This document shows, piece by piece, positions 1 to 6,596 of a stretch of 6,857 nt of DNA. The translations under genes were made by a program, and so were the position numbers. This DNA is from JBLHGN01 sp047616325 (lineage in GTDB: Bacteria; Pseudomonadota; Gammaproteobacteria; Pseudomonadales; Cellvibrionaceae), in assembly GCA_047616325.1 (NCBI GenBank), contig JBLHGN010000200.1, positions 1 to 6,857 on the forward strand. The letters run 5' to 3'. Numbering within the stretch: the first letter of the stretch is position 1; each line of letters starts with the position of its first letter. A model generated the notes under the pieces. That model made no database searches. It saw only the letters and a program-made list of their open reading frames with translations, and had not been told where the DNA came from.

Positions 1-378
1 CCCGATTATGAACGCGTAATCCCAAAGGGTGGAGATAAAGTCATCATTGGTAATCGCGCCGATTTAAAGCAGGCGTTTGCCAGAACAGCAATTTTATCTA
101 ATGAAAAGTATCGTGGAGTTCGTTTGTTGTTAGAGACTGGACAACTTACCATCATGGCAAATAACCCAGAACAAGAAGAAGCCGAAGATCATGTGGCAGT
201 TGATTACACGGGCGACTCGCTTGAGGTCGGTTTTAATGTTAGCTACCTTCAAGATGTAACCAACGTATTAGACACAGAAAATATTAAACTTACATTGGCA
301 GACTCTAATAGCAGTGCGTTGCTAGAAGCACCGGATGATTCGGATTGTGCCTATGTTGTGATGCCGATGCGCTTGTAG
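1..378 (+). CDS. dnaN: DNA polymerase III beta subunit (sliding clamp), C-terminal part
   Basis: The frame is open from the first base, so the gene is cut by the window edge. The last 125 residues are present, about a third of the usual 366 or so. DnaN forms the ring-shaped dimer that tethers DNA polymerase III and other clamp-binding proteins to DNA. The fragment contains the hallmark stretches of clamp domain 3: LKQAFARTAILSNEKYRG (residues 22-39 of the fragment), ANNPEQEEAE, GFNVSYLQDV and the ending AYVVMPMRL. That C-terminal segment lines the hydrophobic pocket that holds clamp-binding peptides. These stretches match the E. coli protein as I remember it almost word for word. The reading frame is intact to TAG at 376-378. 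It lies 90 bases upstream of recF on the same strand, the standard dnaA-dnaN-recF-gyrB order. Confidence 0.97.
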   Translation, partial: PDYERVIPKGGDKVIIGNRADLKQAFARTAILSNEKYRGVRLLLETGQLTIMANNPEQEEAEDHVAVDYTGDSLEVGFNVSYLQDVTNVLDTENIKLTLADSNSSALLEAPDDSDCAYVVMPMRL

Positions 379-437
379 GGCTTGCGTTAGGTGGCACTAC
401 TAAAAAATAGGTCCCTTCCATTAATGACATCATTCGA

Positions 438-456
438 CGGGGCAGGTTTTGCCCCG
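438..456 (+). other. GC-rich hairpin in the dnaN-recF gap
   Basis: A perfect 7-bp stem, CGGGGCA paired with TGCCCCG, surrounds a 5-base loop (GGTTT). It ends 12 bases before the recF start codon. No T-run follows, so it is not a normal Rho-independent terminator. Its position, where a ribosome would load, suggests it could dampen recF translation or mark an mRNA processing point between dnaN and recF. This is inference from structure only. Confidence 0.4.
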
Positions 457-468
457 ATTACATAACTA

Positions 469-1623
469 ATGCCTTTCATTAATCGTCTCACTATAAATGA
501 TTTTCGTAATTTGGCTAAAATCGATATTGAACCTAGCGATGGGGTGAACTTTATAGTAGGCGCCAATGGTGCGGGCAAGTCCAGTTTGCTAGAGGCAATT
601 ACTGTAGCTGGTAGAGGGCGATCATTACGATCGTCGCGTATAAAGTCCGTAGTACAGCATGGTCAATCACAGTATACGGTGTTTGTAGCTGTCTCTAATG
701 GGCTTAACGGGCTTAATGGGGTTAACACTTCTCTGGGAGTCGAACGCAAAATACGTGGGACTAGTCGAATTAGAGTAGATGGTTTGAGTGTAAGTAGCTC
801 AGCGGTACTCGCAAAAAACCTGCCCCTATTGGTCTTAGACGCGTCATCTTTTTCGCTATTGGATGGTGGTCCTAAAGAGAGACGAAAGTTTTTTGATTGG
901 CTTGTGTTTCACGTGAAACATGAGTTCGCAGGTTTATGGAAAGACTTGTCTCGCTGCGTACATCACCGCAACACCCTCCTGCGACGTGATAGAATAGAAT
1001 ATTCCGACCTTAAACCATGGGATATAGAGCTGGCAAAAATAGGCTCCTTGGTCGCGGAGTTGAGAAGTGAGTGCTTTGAATTATTTAGGCAGTCTTTAGC
1101 TACGGTTATGTCGGCTAACCATAACCGCGGATTTGGAGAGCTGGAACTTGAGCTTTATCAGGGCTGGAAAACCGAGAGCGGCTTGGAGTTACAGCTCGAG
1201 TCTGCTTTTCAAAGAGATAGAAAGCTCGGTTATACAACGCTAGGTCCACACAAAGCCCAGATTTCGTTCTTTAGTGATGGTTTGCCTGTGGTCGATTTTT
1301 TATCGCGTGGCCAAAAGAAGGCACTAATCGCGGCTTCCTTTATCGCAAAAGCACGGGTGTTTTGTGATTTGACCAGAGTAAAACCCATCGTGTTGATAGA
1401 TGATCTACCAGCAGAGCTCGATGACTACCATCAACGATTTCTTGCAAGTTGTGTTAGTGATCTGGGTTGTCAAGTGTTTGTTACTGGTGTTGAAGACCAC
1501 CCGCTGCGGGTGGCATGGAATGATTGCCACCAAGAAGTAAAAATGTTTCACGTGAAACATGGAGAAATCAAAGAGACTTTGGCTAGCGAGTCCCAAAGCA
1601 CCCAAACAAAAACGCCAATGTAA
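469..1623 (+). CDS. recF: RecF, gap-repair SMC-like ATPase carrying two parS sites
   Basis: RecF binds single-strand/double-strand junctions and, with RecO and RecR, loads RecA at replication gaps. The 384-residue product has the full ABC/SMC-type ATPase set: Walker A GANGAGKSS at 31-39 (Lys37), signature LSRGQKKAL at 278-286, and Walker B VLIDDLPAELD at 308-318. The family-typical NGGPK-like segment (DGGPKERRKFFDW) is at 132-144 and LGPHKA at 258-263. The ATG at 469 is chosen because MPFINRLTINDFRN aligns with the normal RecF N-terminus. No clear Shine-Dalgarno precedes it, so translation may depend on dnaN or be weak. The protein is about 25 residues longer than E. coli RecF. Part of the extra length is a short Asn-Gly-Leu repeat (77-86) and part is a polar tail after residue 365. 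FHVKH occurs twice (147-151, 360-364), each encoded by a perfect parS palindrome. Confidence 0.96.
   Translation: MPFINRLTINDFRNLAKIDIEPSDGVNFIVGANGAGKSSLLEAITVAGRGRSLRSSRIKSVVQHGQSQYTVFVAVSNGLNGLNGVNTSLGVERKIRGTSRIRVDGLSVSSSAVLAKNLPLLVLDASSFSLLDGGPKERRKFFDWLVFHVKHEFAGLWKDLSRCVHHRNTLLRRDRIEYSDLKPWDIELAKIGSLVAELRSECFELFRQSLATVMSANHNRGFGELELELYQGWKTESGLELQLESAFQRDRKLGYTTLGPHKAQISFFSDGLPVVDFLSRGQKKALIAASFIAKARVFCDLTRVKPIVLIDDLPAELDDYHQRFLASCVSDLGCQVFVTGVEDHPLRVAWNDCHQEVKMFHVKHGEIKETLASESQSTQTKTPM
697..726 (+). repeat. 9-base tandem repeat inside recF
   Basis: Three consecutive 9-base units (AATGGGCTT, AACGGGCTT, AATGGGGTT) are followed by a partial fourth (AAC). Because the unit length is a multiple of three, the repeat stays in frame and encodes NGLNGLNGVN at RecF residues 77-86. 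It sits in a variable region between the Walker A half and the DGGPK segment. It looks like a slippage expansion that the protein tolerates. Confidence 0.75.
905..920. other. parS: parS site 1 (ParB-binding centromere-like palindrome) within recF
   Basis: The 16 bases TGTTTCACGTGAAACA are a perfect palindrome. They equal the widely conserved parS consensus bound by chromosomal ParB/Spo0J, which nucleates the partition complex near oriC. The site lies inside recF, offset by one base from the codon boundary, and is read as V-Phe-His-Val-Lys-His (residues 146-151). At this place other RecF proteins I recall have an FH-containing segment (E. coli DWGCFHNEP), so the protein seems to accommodate the site. 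A perfect 16-mer here, occurring twice in one gene beside dnaN and gyrB, is very unlikely by chance. Confidence 0.93.
1544..1559. other. parS: parS site 2 within the 3' end of recF
   Basis: This is an identical second copy of TGTTTCACGTGAAACA, 639 bases downstream of the first (start to start). It also starts at the second base of a codon, so it is read as M-Phe-His-Val-Lys-His (residues 359-364). The segment KMFHVKHGEI occupies the place of the normal RecF C-terminal strand (E. coli KMFTVEKGKI, from memory). The site therefore overlays a conserved part of the protein rather than being an added tail. Two such sites would provide neighbouring ParB loading points beside the origin. Confidence 0.93.
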
Positions 1624-1703
1624 AATACGATTCAAAAGATATTAAGCACTGTGACCCGCCTTAGGGCAATTATTAATAGCACACAAAGAGATCAACCTAG
1701 ACT

Positions 1704-4133
1704 ATGACTGATGAAAATAATAACAACTACGATTCCTCTAGCATCAAAGTTTTAAAAGGACTGGATGCTGTACGTAAACGCCCTGGCATGTATATAGGTG
1801 ATACCGATGATGGTACTGGGCTTCACCACATGGTGTTTGAAGTCGTTGATAACTCTATAGATGAAGCATTAGCTGGCCATTGTAGTGAAATTCGGATAGT
1901 TATCCATCCAGATGAGTCCATTACTGTGTCAGATAACGGTCGGGGTATTCCAACCGAAATGCACTCAGAGGGCGTATCCGCTGCAGAAGTTATTATGACG
2001 GTACTGCATGCCGGTGGGAAATTTGATGACAATACCTACAAGGTATCCGGTGGTCTTCACGGTGTGGGTGTGTCAGTAGTTAACGCACTATCATGCTTAC
2101 TTAAGTTGACAATACGTCGCAGAGGCGAGGTTTTTGAACAAATTTACCACCATGGCATACCCCAAGCGCCACTTAAGGTAGTAGGTAAGACGGAAGAGCA
2201 GGGCACTGAAGTACACTTTGTGCCATCTCCCGATACCTTTAACAACATAGAATTCCACTTTGAAATACTGTCAAAGCGTTTACGAGAACTTTCATTCCTG
2301 AATTCCGGCGTGCGTATAGTACTATTCGATGAGAGATCCGCAAAAGAAGAGGTATACGAGTACGAAGGTGGCCTACGGGAATTTGTTGAATACCTCAACC
2401 AAAATAAGAGCCCGATAAATAAGGTTATGCACTTTGTTAAATACAGGGAAGAAGATGGAGTTAGTGTTGAGGCGGCGCTCCAGTGGAATGATAGCTACCA
2501 GGAAAACATCTATTGCTACACCAATAATATACCCCAGCGAGATGGAGGAACCCACTTGGCTGGTTTTCGTGGTGCATTAACCCGAACCCTCAACAACTAT
2601 ATTGAAAGAGAAGGTTTTGGCAAAAAAGAGAAGGTTAGTACCACCGGTGACGATGCACGTGAAGGGCTCACTGCGATTGTTTCTGTTAAAGTACCTGATC
2701 CAAAGTTTTCTTCCCAGACCAAAGATAAGCTGGTGTCTTCAGAAGTGAAAACGGCCGTTGAGCAAGAGATGGGTGCGGCTTTTTCTGATTATCTAATGGA
2801 ACACCCACAGGAAGCTAAATCAATTGTCGGAAAAATGATTGAAGCCGCTCGTGCCAGAGAAGCTGCTCGCAGAGCGCGTGACATGACCCGTCGTAAAGGC
2901 GTATTGGATATTGCCGGCTTGCCAGGTAAATTAGCCGATTGCCAGGAAAAAGACCCCGCATTATCCGAAATATACTTAGTGGAAGGGGACTCTGCGGGAG
3001 GTTCCGCAAAGCAGGGCCGAGACCGCAGAACCCAAGCAATTTTACCTTTAAAAGGTAAAATTCTGAATGTAGAAAAAGCACGCTTCGACAAAATGCTGTC
3101 TAGTGCAGAAGTTGGAACACTTATCACGGCCCTAGGCTGTGGAATAGGCACGTCGGAGTTTAATCCCGACAAGCTTCGATACCATTCCATCGTCATCATG
3201 ACTGACGCCGACGTGGACGGTTCCCACATACGCACACTCTTGCTGACTTTTTTCTTTCGCCAAATGCGCGAATTAGTGGAACGCGGCCACATTTTTATTG
3301 CGCAACCACCGCTTTACAAAATATGGAAAGGAAAACAAGAACAATATTTAAAGGACGACGACGCACTGACGCAGTTCCTCACTAACGCTGCTATCGAGTC
3401 TTCGGCTTTACACGTTTCAGCCAATTCCCCGGCTTTGGCTGGAGCTCAATTAGAAGCTCTGGTTATCCAATACCGGAGTGTAATGTTGACACTAAATAAA
3501 CTTTCTCGTCTCTACCCTGAACCCATATTAGAAGAGTTCATCTACCTGCCCACCTTGCACACAGCAGACTTAGAAGATAAAGACAAAGTATCAGAGTGGG
3601 CAGCCGGGCTTGAAGTAGTTACTAACGCTATGAACGAAAGCTCAAAAACGCACCAGTACGCCGTTTCTGTTTATAAACATAGCGAGAGGGAGATTTACTT
3701 ACCCGAACTCAGCATCACTGCTCATGGAGTAGAAAGTAAAAAACAATTTAATGCAGACATCTTCGAGTCGGAAGACTACCGAAAAATGCGCCGCCTTGGC
3801 GAAAATTTAAAGGGTCTTGTCGAAGAGGGCGCCTATGTTGCGAAAGGCGAGCGACGTTTTGAAGTGAATAGTTTTAAACAGGCGTTGGAATGGATTATGA
3901 GCGAATCAAAAAAAGGCTACAACATACAGCGCTACAAAGGTTTGGGTGAGATGAACCCAGAACAGTTGTGGGAAACCACAATGGACCCCAACAACCGACG
4001 CATGTTACAGGTTAAGGTAGAAGATGCTATAGCCGCAGACCAGATATTTTCCTGTCTTATGGGCGACAATGTCGAACCGCGCAGAGAATTCATTGAAACG
4101 AATGCCTTATCAGTGGCTAACTTAGATGTGTAA
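1704..4133 (+). CDS. gyrB: DNA gyrase subunit B
   Basis: This is the ATPase subunit of DNA gyrase, which with GyrA introduces negative supercoils. The 809-residue product is of the long gammaproteobacterial type (E. coli 804). The GHKL ATPase domain comes first, with general base Glu46 (FEVVDNS), Mg-binding Asn50, Asp77 in SDNGRGIP and the ATP lid GGKFDDNTYKVSGGLHGVG at 104-122. The transducer domain carries QTK at 338-340. The TOPRIM domain follows, with EGDSAGG at 427-433 and DADVDG at 501-506. The long-form insert spans roughly 550-730, and the C-terminal QRYKGLGEMNPEQLW lies at 742-756. The positions matching quinolone-resistance sites (Asp429, Lys450) and the coumarin site (Arg139) are wild type. 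The start is fixed by the conserved YDSSSIKVLKGLDAVRKRPGMYIG beginning at residue 9. A weak AAAGAG at 1685-1690 is the only Shine-Dalgarno candidate. The gene lies 80 bases downstream of recF and may be cotranscribed with it. Confidence 0.98.
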   Translation: MTDENNNNYDSSSIKVLKGLDAVRKRPGMYIGDTDDGTGLHHMVFEVVDNSIDEALAGHCSEIRIVIHPDESITVSDNGRGIPTEMHSEGVSAAEVIMTVLHAGGKFDDNTYKVSGGLHGVGVSVVNALSCLLKLTIRRRGEVFEQIYHHGIPQAPLKVVGKTEEQGTEVHFVPSPDTFNNIEFHFEILSKRLRELSFLNSGVRIVLFDERSAKEEVYEYEGGLREFVEYLNQNKSPINKVMHFVKYREEDGVSVEAALQWNDSYQENIYCYTNNIPQRDGGTHLAGFRGALTRTLNNYIEREGFGKKEKVSTTGDDAREGLTAIVSVKVPDPKFSSQTKDKLVSSEVKTAVEQEMGAAFSDYLMEHPQEAKSIVGKMIEAARAREAARRARDMTRRKGVLDIAGLPGKLADCQEKDPALSEIYLVEGDSAGGSAKQGRDRRTQAILPLKGKILNVEKARFDKMLSSAEVGTLITALGCGIGTSEFNPDKLRYHSIVIMTDADVDGSHIRTLLLTFFFRQMRELVERGHIFIAQPPLYKIWKGKQEQYLKDDDALTQFLTNAAIESSALHVSANSPALAGAQLEALVIQYRSVMLTLNKLSRLYPEPILEEFIYLPTLHTADLEDKDKVSEWAAGLEVVTNAMNESSKTHQYAVSVYKHSEREIYLPELSITAHGVESKKQFNADIFESEDYRKMRRLGENLKGLVEEGAYVAKGERRFEVNSFKQALEWIMSESKKGYNIQRYKGLGEMNPEQLWETTMDPNNRRMLQVKVEDAIAADQIFSCLMGDNVEPRREFIETNALSVANLDV

Positions 4134-4162
4134 AAAGATTTAGTTAGCTTAATCACCCGTGG

Positions 4163-4185
4163 TTACTAAAAATAAATTTTAGTAA
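4163..4185. repeat. AT-rich 9-bp inverted repeat just after gyrB
   Basis: TTACTAAAA (4163-4171) and TTTTAGTAA (4177-4185) are exact reverse complements separated by 5 bases (ATAAA). The hairpin starts 29 bases past the gyrB stop. It is too AT-rich for a classic terminator stem. It could be a weak bidirectional terminator, an mRNA 3'-end stabilising hairpin or a protein-binding dyad. Confidence 0.55.
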
Positions 4186-4190
4186 GAAGA

Positions 4191-4350
4191 TGCTAACCGA
4201 GGCCTCCGCTTATCGAGGTTACATTTTTGGTTGGTGATCGCCAACACGCTCCCTATTCCGCGTTTATGTAGAATTTTGCTCAAAAACGAAATTTAACACA
4301 TAAACGTACGAAGCTTTTTTGGGCTTGTTCCATTCTGCTAACCGTGGCCT
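4191..4350 (+). repeat. Direct repeat pair TGCTAACCG(A/T)GGCCT
   Basis: A 15-base word occurs at 4191-4205 and again at 4336-4350, with 14 of 15 bases identical and starts 145 bases apart. It could be a remnant of a local duplication or a pair of binding sites. No function can be assigned. Confidence 0.5.
4261..4306. repeat. Long-spacer inverted repeat
   Basis: CGTTTATGT (4261-4269) is the exact reverse complement of ACATAAACG (4298-4306), with 28 AT-rich bases between. The inner flanks (AATTTT and AAATTT) could extend the pairing imperfectly. A folded RNA or a protein-binding dyad is possible. The function is unknown. Confidence 0.5.
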
Positions 4351-4373
4351 TGGCGTCTTTTTTTCGGCGGAGG

Positions 4374-4387
4374 TTTTATCGATAAAA
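4374..4387. repeat. 14-base perfect palindrome TTTTATCGATAAAA
   Basis: This is an exact self-complementary 14-mer in the gene-free stretch, about 120-135 bases upstream of the broken hydrolase gene. It has the form of a dimeric regulator's operator. Given the AT-rich setting, chance occurrence is not excluded. Confidence 0.45.
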
Positions 4388-4508
4388 TAGAAGCAAATGA
4401 CATCTAGAATCTAGTGAAGACAACAACACACAATTAGCACTTTGGCGCCTATTACAAAGTCCCTATCGATCGCTTACTGCTGTGGCGAACGTAGATAAAG
4501 CCATTATT

Positions 4509-5226
4509 ATTCACTCGAGTAAAAAAACACTATATTTAATACTCGGTACTATTATGTGCGCCGATAAACTTTTGTCAATACTGATCGCTGAGCTTTGATA
4601 TGTCTATCATCTTGTACATCCTCCTATTCCACACGAGCAAAATATAGATAAATTGGCGATCCGCTAAATAAGGCAACTGGCTATGCATCCTATAGTGCTT
4701 ATCGGTTTTTCCTTAGGTGGGTATATCGCATCTTACGTAGCAACAAAATTAACAGAGCGTATTAAAGTATTGTTTTTCATTTCCAACAGCCCCTGTCCTT
4801 TCAGTTCTACCGAGTTAAATGAGAGAGAAAATACACGGCACTTAGTTCGCCTCTACGCTTACGGTGAAATAAGTGCAAATAGAGCTGCAAGCATGTTAGA
4901 TGCGAGGTCGAGCGATAATTCTAAATACCACTATAAGCTCGATCATTGAAATAGATGCGGAAATTGGTGAAGATGCATTAGTTAATCAGCTGACGGTCGG
5001 CTTTGATCGCCAAGACCTGTCTAGCTGACGGCTAAACTAAAATAGTCACACTGTTTTGCTTTATAGTGAATACCATCGAATCATAAACCTTCAGGCTGAG
5101 GGGGTTTCAGTAATAAGTAGTACCTGCACTTCTTTTTATATTCATGGAAGTAGGCACTATTTACGTCTATAAAAGCCAGAGGAATTGGCAAGTATCACTA
5201 AAACCACACTGACGTTTATAGAATAA
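4509..5226 (+). pseudogene. Decayed alpha/beta hydrolase gene
   Basis: Reading through interruptions recovers an almost complete alpha/beta-hydrolase of about 240 residues. The N-terminal strand and oxyanion region (LYLILGTIMCADKL) starts near 4530. The nucleophile elbow LIGFSLGGYIA has its Ser codon at 4710-4712, followed by the cap-region part FFISNSPCPFSSTELNERE. A continuation in another frame (IIEIDAEIGEDALVNQL) starts near 4942. The acid-strand region LLYSEYHRIINLQAE and the catalytic-His region GSRHYLRL (His codon 5155-5157) follow, and the frame ends FIE at TAA 5224-5226. Damage seen is stops at 4596 (TGA), 4665 (TAA), 5026 (TGA), 5038 (TAA) and 5170 (TAA), and one frame change near 4930. 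The likely catalytic Asp has become His (CAT at 5074-5076). An 88-codon open piece (ATG 4683 to stop 4949) remains but is only a fragment. The original start is uncertain; ATT at 4509-4511 may be a mutated ATG. The substrate is unknown. Confidence 0.87.
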
Positions 5227-5264
5227 AATGTTGCGTCCGAACCCTTTTATTTTGAGTTACAATA

Positions 5265-6464
5265 ATGCCTATAGAAGTCCCATATATCGAACCCCTGCAC
5301 AAGATTTTACCTGCAGAACCACTGTTAATGATGGGCGCTGGACCTGTGCCAATTCCAAGTGCGGTGGCCGCTGCCAATGGCATTGTTATAAACCACCTTG
5401 GCGAAACCATGGCTCGTATCATAGATCAAATTAAGCGTATGGGCCGATACATTTTCCAAACAGAAACAGAGTGGATTATGGGCGTTGCTGGCCCCGGATC
5501 TGCAGCAATGGAAATGGCCGTGGCGAATTTGGTGTGGACAGACACCAAAGTTCTTAGTATATGCAACGGGTTTTTCAGTAATCGCCTGGCAGAAATGGCA
5601 GAACGCTGTGGAGCCGAAGTTAACAGGCTCATGGTGCAAGACGGTCAAAGTGGAGATCTTGAATTAATTAAATTAGAACTAGAATCCTTCAATCCTTCCG
5701 TCTTAACAATTGTACAAGGAGAAACCTCTAATACCATTCACAATTTTGAACTCGATAAAATATCGGCACTTGCCCATCAGTACGGCTGTTTAGTAATTGT
5801 TGATGCAGTTTGTACTTTAAGTACCATGCCTTTGAATATGGATGATTGGAAAATTGATGCCGTTATCACCGGTGGTCAAAAAGGCCTATCGTGCATACCC
5901 GGAGTTTCCTTAGTGGCGTTCTCTGAAGAGGCCTGGCAACGCATTTTAAATAGAAAGGAAGTAATGCACCATTGGACATTGGATGCAAAATTAGCGCACA
6001 ACTTTTGGCATAAAGCGGGTTATCACTACACCGCTCCTGTATCAGGTCTTTTAGCTCTACACGAGGCGATGCGTCTAGTTTGTGATGAGACTCTAACGGG
6101 TCGTTTCGACAGGCACAAGCGTTGCTCACTTGCATTGCAAGCTGGTATCGAGACCCTTGGCCTCGAACTTTACGTTCAGGGCAGGGCTCGCTTGAGCTCG
6201 GTACTCGGTATAAAAATTCCCTCCGAACTTAAGCCGAATAATATTTGTGAGCATATTTCTAGAAATTATAGGGTAGAAATTTCAAGTTCTTTTGGACTAC
6301 ACATTGTGCGAATTGGTCAAATGGGCGAGCAGTGCCGCGTACATAATCTATTCAGAACTCTGCATGCTTTTGGCTCCACATTTAAAGATTTGGGCGTGCG
6401 CGTTGATTTGCCAAGCGGAATGGCAGCCTTAGAAAATAAGCTGCAATTATTGAATAGTAGTTAA
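5265..6464 (+). CDS. Class V PLP-dependent aminotransferase, alanine-glyoxylate/serine-pyruvate type
   Basis: This intact 399-residue protein is a fold-type I PLP enzyme of the class V family (AGXT/PucG-like), expected to move an amino group from alanine, serine or a related donor to glyoxylate or another 2-oxo acid in the cytoplasm. The N-terminal MMGAGPVPIP (22-31) is the family entry motif. GVAGPGSAAMEMA (73-85) holds the cofactor phosphate, QGETSNTI (151-158) follows, and Asp180 in VDAVCTLST pairs with the pyridine nitrogen. Lys206 in TGGQKGLS is the Schiff-base lysine. Arg349 in VRIGQMG is the expected substrate-carboxylate arginine. All key residues are present and length is normal. An in-frame TGA at 5253-5255 makes ATG 5265 the first possible start, though no strong Shine-Dalgarno precedes it. 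It begins 38 bases after the broken hydrolase gene. The exact substrates cannot be read from sequence; a purine-catabolism role (ureidoglycine-glyoxylate) is an alternative, but no partner genes are visible. Confidence 0.92.
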   Translation: MPIEVPYIEPLHKILPAEPLLMMGAGPVPIPSAVAAANGIVINHLGETMARIIDQIKRMGRYIFQTETEWIMGVAGPGSAAMEMAVANLVWTDTKVLSICNGFFSNRLAEMAERCGAEVNRLMVQDGQSGDLELIKLELESFNPSVLTIVQGETSNTIHNFELDKISALAHQYGCLVIVDAVCTLSTMPLNMDDWKIDAVITGGQKGLSCIPGVSLVAFSEEAWQRILNRKEVMHHWTLDAKLAHNFWHKAGYHYTAPVSGLLALHEAMRLVCDETLTGRFDRHKRCSLALQAGIETLGLELYVQGRARLSSVLGIKIPSELKPNNICEHISRNYRVEISSSFGLHIVRIGQMGEQCRVHNLFRTLHAFGSTFKDLGVRVDLPSGMAALENKLQLLNSS

Positions 6465-6467
6465 ACA

Positions 6468-6481
6468 ATCGGCTGTCCGAT
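6468..6481 (+). terminator. Small hairpin after the aminotransferase gene (weak terminator candidate)
   Basis: ATCGG (6468-6472) and CCGAT (6477-6481) form a 5-bp stem with loop CTGT, beginning four bases after the aminotransferase stop codon. It is followed by AAAACA rather than a T-run, so termination from this strand would be inefficient if it happens at all. Position is the main support. Confidence 0.25.
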
Positions 6482-6596
6482 AAAACACTAGAGACATAGA
6501 TTGGACGAATTCTTGTTAAACAGTCAACGGTTCGATGCTAAAGGAATGGCGGTTATGCCGAGTGTGCTGGCGGAAACGGCTAAGTCTATTAGACGA

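Larger units (their letters stand above)
4134..4508. other. Gene-free stretch after gyrB with palindromes and a direct repeat
   Basis: I find no convincing coding region in these 375 bases. They contain a 9-bp inverted repeat (4163-4185), a second 9-bp inverted repeat with a long spacer (4261-4306), a 14-base perfect palindrome (4374-4387) and a near-identical 15-base direct repeat (4191-4205 and 4336-4350). One frame is open from 4401 into the broken hydrolase gene, but residues before about 4509 do not resemble that family. No strong GC-rich terminator with a T-run is visible after gyrB. A weak TAACC/GGTTA pair (4194-4198 with 4217-4221) followed by five Ts is the nearest thing. Confidence 0.6.

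Noticed and set aside
1624..1703. Possible gyrB promoter (AT-rich TATTAAT near 1672)
   Set aside because: No acceptable -35 element at the right spacing was seen; recF-gyrB cotranscription is equally likely.
1900..1908. TTATCCATC, DnaA-box-like, and TTATCCAAT at 3463-3471
   Set aside because: Each matches TTATCCACA at only 7 of 9 bases, both are inside gyrB, and there is no cluster. No oriC is claimed in this window.
2651..2666. Third parS-like word around CACGTGAA in gyrB
   Set aside because: Only 10 of 16 positions match and the palindrome arms are broken, unlike the two perfect sites in recF.
2789..3292. 167-codon open frame on the minus strand
   Set aside because: It lies wholly antisense to the conserved TOPRIM-containing part of gyrB and its translation resembles no family I know.
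4683..4949. Small intact 88-residue hydrolase-like protein
   Set aside because: It is the piece between two lesions of the broken alpha/beta hydrolase gene; recognisable homology continues before its ATG and after its stop in another frame.
5228..5434. 68-codon plus-strand frame overlapping the start of the aminotransferase
   Set aside because: It is an alternative frame of the conserved aminotransferase N-terminus with no recognisable features.
5325..5648. 107-codon minus-strand frame
   Set aside because: It is antisense to the PLP-binding region of the aminotransferase and is a compositional shadow.
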